From: Candidatus Aminicenantota bacterium
Lineage (GTDB): Bacteria > Acidobacteriota > Aminicenantia > UBA2199
Direction of reading: 5' to 3'
NCBI GenBank assembly: GCA_030671465.1
Contig: DAOVIP010000130.1
Span: 1 to 6,037, forward strand
Length of the DNA: 6,037 nt
Shown here piece after piece: positions 1 to 6,037 of the stretch. The notes beneath the pieces were generated by a model. The model was not told the DNA's origin, searched no databases, and saw only the letters and a program-made list of their open reading frames with translations. The position numbers and the translations under genes are program-made. How positions within the stretch are numbered: position 1 is the stretch's first letter; each line of letters starts with the position of its first letter.

Positions 1-1
1 C

Positions 2-1204
2 AACATCAAGGATAGCTTGATTGTGGTAACGGATTATAAAGCAGCTAAAAATCGTCTGGTTTTGGTAGATACGAAAAATCCCGGTAAAGACAACTGGAAA
101 ACGTTGATTCCGGAAAAAGACGATCCCCTTCGTAGTGTGAATTTAGCGGGTGGCAAACTGTTGGTCAGCTATCTTAAAGATGCCCATAGCCGAGTCTTTC
201 AATACAATTTAAAGGGTAAAATGGAGAAAGAGATTCCCCTGCCCGCCCTGGGATCAGCCTATGGCTTCTATGGCAAAAAAGAAGACAAAATTCTCTTTTA
301 TACCTTCACTTCTTTCACTTACCCGCCAACGATTTACAAATATAATGTTGAATCGGGCAAATCGGAAGTATTCCGACGGTCAGAGGTTAAGTTCAATCCA
401 GCTGAATTCACATCCAAGCAGGTGTTCTATAAGAGTAAAGATGGTACCCGTATACCGATGTTTGTTGTCCACAAAAAAGGATTGAAATTGGATGGAAACA
501 ATCCTGTCTATCTTTATGGTTATGGTGGATTTAATTCCAGCCAGACTCCATATTTTAGTTCCTCAAAAATTCTACTATTGGAGAATGGAGTGGTTTTTGC
601 TCTGGCCAACCTGCGGGGTGGTGGCGAGTATGGTCAGGATTGGCACAAGGCTGGGATGTTGCTTAAGAAGCAAAATGTTTTCGATGACTTCATTGCTGCG
701 GCTGAATACCTGATTAAAGAAAAGTATACATCGAAAGAAACATTGGCCATTGCAGGCGCTTCGAATGGTGGTCTTCTGGTGGGTGCTTGCATGACCCAGC
801 GGCCAGATCTTTTCAAAGTGGCCCTACCCGCCGTCGGTGTAATGGATATGTTGCGTTACCATAAGTATACCGTTGGATGGGGTTGGGTTGTAGAATATGG
901 AATCAGCGATAAAGAAGAATACTTTAAGAATCTCTACTCTTATTCACCCCTGCACAATATCAAAAAGGGACTATCTTATCCCGCCACTTTAGTCACAACC
1001 GCCGACCACGACGACCGCGTAGTACCGGCTCATTCATTTAAATTCATCGCAACCCTTCAGGAGAAACATAAAGGTAGCAATCCAGTCATGATACGAGTAG
1101 ATGTAAAATCAGGTCATGGCGCCAGCAACCTCACCAAGGCAATTGATAAGATTACTGATGAATATGCCTTTATGTTCTACAACCTGGGAGTAAAAGTAAA
1201 GTAA
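2..1204 (+). CDS. Prolyl oligopeptidase (S9A family), C-terminal part; 5' end outside the window
   Basis: Serine peptidase that cleaves short peptides after proline. The frame is open from base 2 (reading N-I-K-D-S-L before the TTG at 17), so that TTG is not the real start. Numbering from the TTG, residues 1 to ~125 are the last blades of the beta-propeller and ~125-395 the alpha/beta-hydrolase domain. The catalytic machinery aligns by eye with porcine prolyl oligopeptidase: Ser249 in GASNGG (codon 761-763), Asp332 in ADHDDRVVP and His367 in SGHGAS. Tyr169 in YGYGGF matches the oxyanion-hole tyrosine and Trp290 the proline-stacking tryptophan. Family members are about 700 residues, so roughly 300 N-terminal residues lie to the left, including any signal peptide; cytoplasmic versus periplasmic location cannot be judged. 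Two stops in tandem (TAA at 1202 and 1205) end the gene. No frameshift or missing key residue is seen. The family assignment is near certain. Confidence 0.97.
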   Translation, partial: NIKDSLIVVTDYKAAKNRLVLVDTKNPGKDNWKTLIPEKDDPLRSVNLAGGKLLVSYLKDAHSRVFQYNLKGKMEKEIPLPALGSAYGFYGKKEDKILFYTFTSFTYPPTIYKYNVESGKSEVFRRSEVKFNPAEFTSKQVFYKSKDGTRIPMFVVHKKGLKLDGNNPVYLYGYGGFNSSQTPYFSSSKILLLENGVVFALANLRGGGEYGQDWHKAGMLLKKQNVFDDFIAAAEYLIKEKYTSKETLAIAGASNGGLLVGACMTQRPDLFKVALPAVGVMDMLRYHKYTVGWGWVVEYGISDKEEYFKNLYSYSPLHNIKKGLSYPATLVTTADHDDRVVPAHSFKFIATLQEKHKGSNPVMIRVDVKSGHGASNLTKAIDKITDEYAFMFYNLGVKVK

Positions 1205-1253
1205 TAAACTGGACTGACAACCAATATTTATTTATAAGGGGTCAAATCTTCAG

Positions 1254-1281
1254 TTGACGTTTAAAACAAAATCCTTCTACT
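1254..1281 (+). promoter_or_regulatory. Candidate sigma70-like promoter, distal
   Basis: TTGACG at 1254-1259 matches the -35 consensus at 5 of 6 bases. TCTACT at 1276-1281 matches the -10 consensus at 4 of 6, with a 16-base spacer. It would give a leader of about 165 bases before the ATPase start. Chance matches of this quality are common in AT-rich DNA, and the -35 and -10 consensus of this organism is unknown. Confidence 0.2.
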
Positions 1282-1308
1282 CTTTCTTTTATTGAGGTAG
1301 GAATTCAA

Positions 1309-1325
1309 ACCGGTATCTATCCGGT
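1309..1325. repeat. Short inverted repeat ACCGG/CCGGT, possible operator or weak terminator
   Basis: ACCGG (1309-1313) and CCGGT (1321-1325) form a 5-bp stem with a 7-base loop. The same bases also read as a direct repeat, CCGGTA at 1310-1315 and 1321-1326, with an 11-base period (one helical turn). ATCTA (1315-1319) and TAGAT (1325-1329) give an alternative 5-bp stem. A T-rich stretch follows, so this could be a weak terminator for the peptidase gene. It also lies just upstream of the proximal promoter candidate, which suits a regulator site. Nothing in the sequence decides between these. Confidence 0.3.
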
Positions 1326-1328
1326 AGA

Positions 1329-1358
1329 TTTACTTTTTATTTTGCTTATGTTTATAAT
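1329..1358 (+). promoter_or_regulatory. Candidate sigma70-like promoter for the importer operon, proximal
   Basis: A perfect TATAAT lies at 1353-1358. TTTACT at 1329-1334 matches TTGACA at 4 of 6 bases, with an 18-base spacer. Transcription would begin near 1365, about 90 bases ahead of the ATPase ATG at 1453. The CCGGT repeat sits immediately upstream. I looked for the Bacteroidetes-type TAnnTTTG box in the gap and did not find an exact one. Confidence 0.4.
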
Positions 1359-1377
1359 TAAAATAAAGGTGAAAACA

Positions 1378-1422
1378 GTGGTTCATCAAAATAGGATAAA
1401 CAAGCATAAGGCCTTTGTTTGA
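1378..1422 (+). CDS. Possible 14-codon leader ORF ahead of the ATPase gene
   Basis: GTG at 1378 is preceded by AAAGGTG (1365-1371), a good Shine-Dalgarno match 6 bases away. It reads V-V-H-Q-N-R-I-N-K-H-K-A-F-V, then TGA at 1420-1422. It is in the same frame as the ATPase gene and ends 30 bases before its ATG. A weak stem, AAACAA (1398-1403) with TTGTTT (1415-1420), covers its 3' half. The ATPase ATG has no visible Shine-Dalgarno, so ribosomes could be delivered by this ORF. No homology can be claimed for so short a peptide and it may be fortuitous. Confidence 0.2.
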   Translation: MVHQNRINKHKAFV

Positions 1423-1452
1423 AAAAGATTGGGTTATCCCCTATTATCAAGT

Positions 1453-2205
1453 ATGATTGAGTTAAAAGGTGTTTTTAAAAATTTTGGACATACCGTGGCA
1501 TTGAGGTATATTGATTTGGTCATTAAAAAGGAGGAGACCGCAATCCTGATCGGACCGAGTGGATGTGGCAAATCAACTCTCCTTCGCTTGATTGTAGGGC
1601 TGATTCAACCGGAATGGGGGATGATATCCATAGATGGCCATCCGGTACAACCTGAAAACCTTTTGCAGCTTCGCCATCGGATGGGTTATGTGATCCAGCA
1701 AGGGGGATTATTTCCTCATCTTACAGCCGAGCAGAATATGACAATTATGGCCCGTTATTTGAGCTGGGAAAAAGAGCGGATTATCAATCGGATTCATATG
1801 CTGGCAGAATTGACCCGTTTCCCCAAGGATAGATTGAATTGTTATCCGATTGAACTCTCTGGAGGTCAACAGCAACGGGTGAGTTTAATGCGAGCCCTGA
1901 TGCTAGATCCTGATATATTATTGTTTGATGAACCTCTGGCCGCTCTTGATCCTATGATTCGTTCTGAGCTGCAGCAGGATCTAAAACGAATTTTTAGGTT
2001 TCTTAAAAAGACGGTTATATGGGTTACCCATGACATGGGTGAGGCCAGTTATTTTGGCGGTCGAATCATTCTTTTAAAAGATGGATGTATCTTACAATCC
2101 GGTTCCTTAACCACACTGGTCCGTTCACCTGCAGATCCTTTTGTCACCCGCTTTATCAATGCCCAGCGGAGTCCACTGGATATTCTTCTAAAGGATTCAC
2201 CGTGA
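1453..2205 (+). CDS. ABC transporter ATP-binding subunit, osmoprotectant (glycine betaine/choline/carnitine) type
   Basis: ATPase that powers import of a quaternary-amine-type compatible solute, acting at the cytoplasmic face of the inner membrane. From the ATG at 1453 the protein has 250 residues. Motifs in order: Walker A GPSGCGKST (34-42), Q-loop Gln82 in YVIQQGG, signature LSGGQQQR (135-142), Walker B ILLFDEP (155-161, catalytic Glu160), D-loop AALD (163-166) and switch His193 in VTHD. All are intact. I chose ATG 1453 because family members start just before this first beta strand (MIELKGVFKNFG); an in-frame TTG at 1429 would add eight residues. Neither start has a clear Shine-Dalgarno. 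OpuCA-type proteins usually carry two C-terminal CBS domains and run to ~370-400 residues; here the chain stops soon after the nucleotide-binding domain. The gene overlaps the next by 4 bases (GTGA), and the osmoprotectant assignment rests mainly on that partner. Confidence 0.93.
   Translation: MIELKGVFKNFGHTVALRYIDLVIKKEETAILIGPSGCGKSTLLRLIVGLIQPEWGMISIDGHPVQPENLLQLRHRMGYVIQQGGLFPHLTAEQNMTIMARYLSWEKERIINRIHMLAELTRFPKDRLNCYPIELSGGQQQRVSLMRALMLDPDILLFDEPLAALDPMIRSELQQDLKRIFRFLKKTVIWVTHDMGEASYFGGRIILLKDGCILQSGSLTTLVRSPADPFVTRFINAQRSPLDILLKDSP
2190..2195 (+). promoter_or_regulatory. Ribosome binding site for the binding protein/permease gene
   Basis: AAAGGA lies 6 bases upstream of GTG 2202, inside the last codons of the ATPase gene. 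It decides the start: the frame is open further upstream, but only GTG 2202 has this site, the GTGA overlap with the ATPase stop, and a signal peptide directly after it. Confidence 0.75.
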
Positions 2206-3725
2206 AACCAGTCAGAAAAAAATCAATTTTTCTATTCATTATGGGTGTAATAATAATTTTTTTTGCTTCTCCTGTTCCAGCTGGTTCTGATTCCACGGTT
2301 GTAATTGGTTCAAAAAAATTCACCGAATCGGTGATTCTGGGAGAAATGATGGCTCAACTGGTCCTGAAATCAGAAGTTCAGACAGTGCATAAGCGGGAGC
2401 TGGGAGGTACCCGCATTTTGTGGAATGCTCTTTTAAAGGGAAATATAGACGTTTATCCTGAATACACCGGTACCTTGAGTGAGGAAATTTTTTCCAATGA
2501 GAAGATTCATAATTTGGAAGCCATGGTTGAAATGTTGAAGAGGCAAGGTATATTGATATCCCGGCCACTGGGCTTTGATAATACATATGTCATCGGTATG
2601 AAAAGGGAACGAGCAGAAGAATTAGACATCAATAAGATTTCAGATTTGAGATTCTATCCTGATCTGAAATTCGGTTTCAGCAATGAATTCATGGATCGGG
2701 GGGATGGTTGGCCCAGTCTGAAGACACACTATAAACTTCCCCAAAAGGATGTACGTGGTCTGGATCATGATATTGCTTACCGTGGTTTGGAAACCGATTC
2801 TGTCGATGTCATTGACCTTTACTCAACCGATGCTGAAATTTTATATTATGGCCTTCGGCGATTGAAGGATGATTTGGAACATTTCCCCCTCTACAAGGCA
2901 GTCATACTGTATCGAAAAGATCTCAGAGAACGATTTCCCCGGGTTGTTGACAGTTTGCTTTTACTGGAGGGAGCCATTTCCCAGCGTCAGATGACCCGGA
3001 TGAACCAGCGTTCCAAACTGGAAAAGATACCGGAAAACCGGGTTGCCGCAGAATTTTTGACTGATACCCTTTCCTTATCAATTCAACCGAAAGAAGAAAC
3101 CATGTTGGATCGTTTTCTTACCCATACCGGAGAGCACCTCTTGCTGGTTTTGTTGTCGTTAACCGCTGCCATCTTTTTTTCCATTCCCCTGGGAGTAGTG
3201 GCGGCAAGATATTCAAAAGCCAGTCATATTATATTGGGATTTGTTGGTATGATCCAGACAATTCCTTCTCTGGCATTGTTGGTTTTCATGATTCCCTTGC
3301 TGGGAATAGGGGGGCCACCGGCCTTGATGGCTTTGTTTCTTTATAGTTTGTTGCCTATCGTGCGCAATACCTATACCGGCCTCCATGACCTTCCCGTTTC
3401 TATCCGGGAATCTGCCCGGGCTCTGGGATTATCCTCTTTTGCCCGGCTTCGTCTGATTGAATTACCGATCGCATCCCGGACCATTTTGGCAGGCATCAAA
3501 ACCTCAGCTGTCATCAATGTTGGAACCGCAACACTTGGTGCGCTCATAGGGGCGGGTGGATACGGTCAGCCCATACTTACCGGAATCCGCTTGGATGATA
3601 TGGGACTCATTCTCCAGGGAGCAATACCTGCTGCCGGTCTTGCCCTTCTGGTTCAATTTGTTTTTAACCTGCTTGACCGGATCTTTATTCCCAGGGGATT
3701 GCGAATAGAAACCACAGTCCTATAA
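2202..3725 (+). CDS. Osmoprotectant ABC importer, substrate-binding protein fused to permease (SBP-TMD order)
   Basis: One 507-residue chain carrying two importer parts. Residues 1-27 are a signal peptide: basic KPVRKK, a hydrophobic core, then PVPA before GSD. Residues ~31-290 are an OpuAC-type binding domain with VVIGSKKFTES, the LGGTRI segment, YPEYTGT (85-91), EFMDRGDGWP (162-171) and DLYSTDAE (205-212), all typical of the OpuCC/OsmX/YehZ group. Residues ~301-500 are the permease: five predicted membrane segments near 311-335, 341-365, 369-388, 431-452 and 468-489, with IQTIPSLALL and YSLLPIVRNTYTG typical of OpuCB. The EAA-type ATPase-contact loop is 403-424 (ESARALG through IELP). With the binding domain outside, five segments place this loop and the C-terminus in the cytoplasm; loop charges (RYSK, RNTY, DRIFIPRGLR) agree. 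Start GTG 2202 overlaps the ATPase stop, implying translational coupling. Exact ligand (betaine, choline, carnitine or other) is not resolved. Confidence 0.95.
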   Translation: MKPVRKKSIFLFIMGVIIIFFASPVPAGSDSTVVIGSKKFTESVILGEMMAQLVLKSEVQTVHKRELGGTRILWNALLKGNIDVYPEYTGTLSEEIFSNEKIHNLEAMVEMLKRQGILISRPLGFDNTYVIGMKRERAEELDINKISDLRFYPDLKFGFSNEFMDRGDGWPSLKTHYKLPQKDVRGLDHDIAYRGLETDSVDVIDLYSTDAEILYYGLRRLKDDLEHFPLYKAVILYRKDLRERFPRVVDSLLLLEGAISQRQMTRMNQRSKLEKIPENRVAAEFLTDTLSLSIQPKEETMLDRFLTHTGEHLLLVLLSLTAAIFFSIPLGVVAARYSKASHIILGFVGMIQTIPSLALLVFMIPLLGIGGPPALMALFLYSLLPIVRNTYTGLHDLPVSIRESARALGLSSFARLRLIELPIASRTILAGIKTSAVINVGTATLGALIGAGGYGQPILTGIRLDDMGLILQGAIPAAGLALLVQFVFNLLDRIFIPRGLRIETTVL

Positions 3726-3740
3726 CCCTTATTTTTGTGC

Positions 3741-3756
3741 TTTTTCCGGTGAAAAG
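3741..3756. terminator. Weak hairpin in the 36-base convergent gap
   Basis: TTTTTC (3741-3746) and GAAAAG (3751-3756) pair around a CGGT loop, with five Watson-Crick pairs plus one wobble. It sits between two convergent stop codons (3725 forward, 3762 reverse), where a shared terminator is expected. The stem is A/T-rich and no uninterrupted T-run follows on either strand, so intrinsic termination here would be weak. Confidence 0.2.
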
Positions 3757-3761
3757 AAAGA

Positions 3762-6037
3762 TTATATTTTGAAGCGATAGGTGAATTTTAGCATGAAAAT
3801 ATTGTCACCCGGGGCCCTGACCATTCGGCCGATATCCCTTCCGAAAGCGAAATCCCCCGGATTCTCATAGTCGGCCCTGTTCTGGGTCCACACCAGGTAA
3901 AGGGTTGAACCGGGACGGTATTCCCATCTTAACACCACGGTTCCCCGGAGTGATTTAAGGTTGAAGTTGGGATCGGAAATGGAAAAAATATCACCGCCGT
4001 CACCCGGATTGATGGTATATTCTTCGTTCACATATGAAATTGTGGATGTACCGGTGCCATAAATATTGAAATCATAGCTTCTGGGCCGGGCAAATTCTTT
4101 CAGGTTGGTATAATTCCCTACCGAGATAAAGGGCTGTATATAGGCCTGCAGACTGAGCTTGGGTGAAAAGATCCAGTTCAACCGGATCGAACAGGCCAGG
4201 GTGTCCTGTTCCAGATCGGCAAATATGTGTCTGGTCCCGTAGGTTTCGGTCATGACCGGATCGTCTATGTTGGCCACCCATTGTGAACTGTTCCGCAATT
4301 TTTCATATTGGGGAGAAACCGATATGTAAAAATTGCTGGCGGGTTTCCATTCCAGAGTAATGGCTCCCAGATGGGTGGTTCTTCCCCAGTCATTGACAAG
4401 GTGAAATCCTCCAAACCCAACCACCAGTGGTTTTCGTCGGTCACTGGACACATACCAATCGAACCAGTTATAGGTCTGCAGAAGCATGAGTGGTCCACCC
4501 CGGGTACGGGTTTGATCCCATCGCTCGGGATTATAGCTCATCTGAAAGTAAGTCTCCCAGAAATTTTTTAGTTTGACATTGGCAATACAGATCAACCGCT
4601 GTTCCCCGACCAGGTCCCAGTTGAAATTGTAATTCCTCTGGGTGAATAAAAGCAATTGCCATTCCCGGATAAATTTCCATTTTTTAAAGGACTCGTATCC
4701 CACCATAATATGGCCGTTTATCACATCCGCTGTATACTGAAAACCCAGATCCCTGGAGTCAAATCCGGGGGATATCATCCCCAGTGCCGCATTGAAAAGA
4801 AAGTTTCCCTTCTCTTTATTCAAGGTAAAACGGCCTGACCAGCCGTTTAAGGTGGTGACATCTTCATCCAGTTCGACATGATCCTGATCCGGACGCTGGT
4901 AGTAATGAGGCCAGGATTGTTGAAGATCATAAATCTTTTCTTTGCTGCCTGAGACCTGTGTGCCTCCCAGCCATCCGGTCAGAACCCAGACCTTTTTTTT
5001 GTCCAGAAAGGTCCAGCCGTCAATTCCCAGACTGAAGGCTTTTTCATTGAGCGTGGCCTCCAAATTTTCATTACGAAGGTCTCTGAGCAACGAGGTGGCA
5101 ATAAAACCCAGGCCCTGTTTGCCTTCATTGAATTCTTTGTTCAACCGCAAAACCGTGTAATTGGAAAATGGCTCCACCTCGGCCTGGGATTGTTCTCCAT
5201 CCAGGTCAACCCGGGCATATTCTCTCTGGGTCATGGCATTCATAAACCCGAGATTCCAGTCCTTTCCGATTTTACCGGTTACCTTGGCGGCCATCAGAAT
5301 GGTGGTCCAGTCCGGATAGCTGACATATCCGTCAGTATCAACCGATCCCTGGGGAGCCTGGCCGATTCTTCGGCTGTAAAAAAAACTCGGATCTCCCCAG
5401 TCGGCACCGATTCTGCTGGTGGCACCACCGATACCGAACCTGAAAATATTGGCACCTTCCAGAAAAAAGGGCCTCTTTTCACTGTAGTAGGTTTCAGCTG
5501 CACTGAGATTAATCACAGCTGGATCGACTTCCACCTGGCCGAAATCCGGATTTATGGACAAATCCAGGGTCAGGTTGCTTTTAAAGCCGTATTTAATATC
5601 CACCCCACTGTTGGCTAAAAAATCCTCTCCGGTGGCAAAGGGATTTCCCTCTTCCTCGGTGCTGAAGTCGGCCTTGCCCACCAGGTAGGGAGTCATTTCA
5701 AAGAGTTTCTTGGGCTTGATCCCACTCATGCCATTCATCCGGGCAAATCGGGAAACCACCCCGCTCTCGGTCTTGGGACACCAGGAATAAATGACGATTT
5801 CATTTTTTCTTATAATATAGCGTTTGAAATTCACTCCCCAGGTGTATTCCCCGTCCTCTTTCTGTTTGAACCTCAACTGGTCAAAGGGTATTCTCATTTC
5901 GACTGTCCATCCTTTTTCATCAATCCGGGTTTTGACTTCCCAGATCCCATCCCAGGAGCTGTCACTCCAGCTGTCATTGTACAGGGTCCAGTCGACAATG
6001 GAGCCCGAGGGATTAACAGCAAATATGAATCCGCTGC
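3762..6037 (-). CDS. CBM9-like/DUF5916 outer-membrane-type protein; 5' end outside the window
   Basis: Function unknown; probably at the outer membrane. The frame is open to the right edge: before the ATG at 5897 it continues 46 more codons (S-G-F-I-F-A-V-N-P through G-W-T-V-E), which belong to the same beta-rich domain, so that ATG is internal. The window holds 757 residues. Residues ~1-90 are the end of a CBM9-like domain (DGIWEVKTRI, GWTVEMRIPFDQLRF). The DUF5916 core follows: NPDFGQVEVDP (5520-5552), EKRPFFLEG (5454-5480) and FYSRRIG. The remaining ~500 residues alternate polar and aromatic residues with Trp/Tyr-rich strands, as in a large beta-barrel, and include the conserved LRWEYRPGSTLYLVW near the end. 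The chain ends FTYRFKI, similar to an outer-membrane beta-signal though the last residue is Ile rather than aromatic. The signal peptide would lie outside the window. It is convergent with the importer operon and so transcribed separately. The family call is firm; the barrel is inference. Confidence 0.9.
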   Translation of the reverse strand, partial: SGFIFAVNPSGSIVDWTLYNDSWSDSSWDGIWEVKTRIDEKGWTVEMRIPFDQLRFKQKEDGEYTWGVNFKRYIIRKNEIVIYSWCPKTESGVVSRFARMNGMSGIKPKKLFEMTPYLVGKADFSTEEEGNPFATGEDFLANSGVDIKYGFKSNLTLDLSINPDFGQVEVDPAVINLSAAETYYSEKRPFFLEGANIFRFGIGGATSRIGADWGDPSFFYSRRIGQAPQGSVDTDGYVSYPDWTTILMAAKVTGKIGKDWNLGFMNAMTQREYARVDLDGEQSQAEVEPFSNYTVLRLNKEFNEGKQGLGFIATSLLRDLRNENLEATLNEKAFSLGIDGWTFLDKKKVWVLTGWLGGTQVSGSKEKIYDLQQSWPHYYQRPDQDHVELDEDVTTLNGWSGRFTLNKEKGNFLFNAALGMISPGFDSRDLGFQYTADVINGHIMVGYESFKKWKFIREWQLLLFTQRNYNFNWDLVGEQRLICIANVKLKNFWETYFQMSYNPERWDQTRTRGGPLMLLQTYNWFDWYVSSDRRKPLVVGFGGFHLVNDWGRTTHLGAITLEWKPASNFYISVSPQYEKLRNSSQWVANIDDPVMTETYGTRHIFADLEQDTLACSIRLNWIFSPKLSLQAYIQPFISVGNYTNLKEFARPRSYDFNIYGTGTSTISYVNEEYTINPGDGGDIFSISDPNFNLKSLRGTVVLRWEYRPGSTLYLVWTQNRADYENPGDFAFGRDIGRMVRAPGDNIFMLKFTYRFKI

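Larger units (their letters stand above)
1205..1452. other. Intergenic region between the peptidase gene and the importer operon
   Basis: AT-rich gap of 248 bases without a substantial ORF. It must contain the end of the peptidase transcript and probably the importer promoter. I see no strong intrinsic terminator: the two short hairpins (1241-1258 and 1309-1325) have only 5-bp stems, and only the second is followed by a T-rich stretch (1329-1343). Sub-elements are listed separately. Confidence 0.8.

Noticed and set aside
261..816. Small ORFs in other frames within the peptidase gene (261-485, 492-713 forward; 634-816 reverse)
   Set aside because: They overlap conserved catalytic-domain sequence and show no domain or start signal; they are shadows.
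1241..1258. GTCAA/TTGAC hairpin after the peptidase gene as a terminator
   Set aside because: The stem has only 5 bp, the loop is 8 bases, and an A-rich, not T-rich, stretch follows.
1431..1440. GGG-TTAT-CCC hairpin just before the ATPase start
   Set aside because: A 3-bp stem is too short to be meaningful on its own.
1429..1452. TTG 1429 as start of the ATPase gene
   Set aside because: It adds eight residues not expected in the family and has no Shine-Dalgarno; ATG 1453 matches the usual N-terminus. It is not strictly excluded.
2085..2201. Upstream extension of the binding protein/permease frame to 2085
   Set aside because: These codons overlap the ATPase gene in another frame; GTG 2202 has a proper AAAGGA site and is followed at once by a signal peptide, which an extension would bury.
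5190..5618. 142-codon forward ORF opposite the DUF5916 gene
   Set aside because: It lies fully antisense to the conserved DUF5916 core, has no recognisable domain, and its composition follows from the opposite-strand codons.
5895..5897. ATG 5897 as start of the DUF5916 gene
   Set aside because: The frame continues upstream for 46 codons of clear CBM9-like sequence to the window edge, so this ATG is internal.
1..6037. CRISPR array, mobile element, tRNA/rRNA or defence system
   Set aside because: I saw no spaced direct-repeat array, transposase or integrase motif, terminal inverted repeats, or structured RNA gene in either strand.

Overview
The window looks like chromosomal DNA from a Gram-negative bacterium. 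The main reason is the reverse-strand gene, a CBM9-like/DUF5916 protein with a long beta-barrel-like C-terminal half, which implies an outer membrane. Such proteins are common in Bacteroidetes and related FCB-type lineages, so I lean that way. Phylum assignment is inference only: there is no rRNA or marker gene here.

Layout. (1) Positions 2-1204, forward: the C-terminal ~400 residues of a prolyl oligopeptidase (S9A family), cut by the left window edge, with an intact Ser-Asp-His triad. (2) Positions 1205-1452: a gap with candidate promoters, a short CCGGT-containing inverted/direct repeat and a possible 14-codon leader ORF. (3) Positions 1453-3725, forward: a two-gene operon with a 4-base GTGA overlap. 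It encodes a complete osmoprotectant-type (glycine betaine/choline/carnitine; OpuC/Osm/Yeh class) ABC importer: a short ATPase without CBS domains, and one polypeptide that joins the substrate-binding protein (N-terminal, behind a signal peptide) to the permease (C-terminal). (4) Positions 3726-3761: a 36-base convergent gap. (5) Positions 3762-6037, reverse: the CBM9-like/DUF5916 protein, cut at its N-terminal end by the right window edge.

How the genes relate. The ATPase and the fusion protein should suffice for a whole importer: two copies of each would give two membrane domains, two tethered binding domains and two ATPases. The peptidase and the DUF5916 protein show no evident functional link to it; the latter is convergent and must be transcribed separately. 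There is no mobile element, CRISPR array, RNA gene or obvious defence system. The most distinctive points are the binding-domain-first order of the importer fusion, a methionine exactly at the domain junction, and the leader ORF ahead of an ATPase gene that has no visible ribosome binding site of its own.
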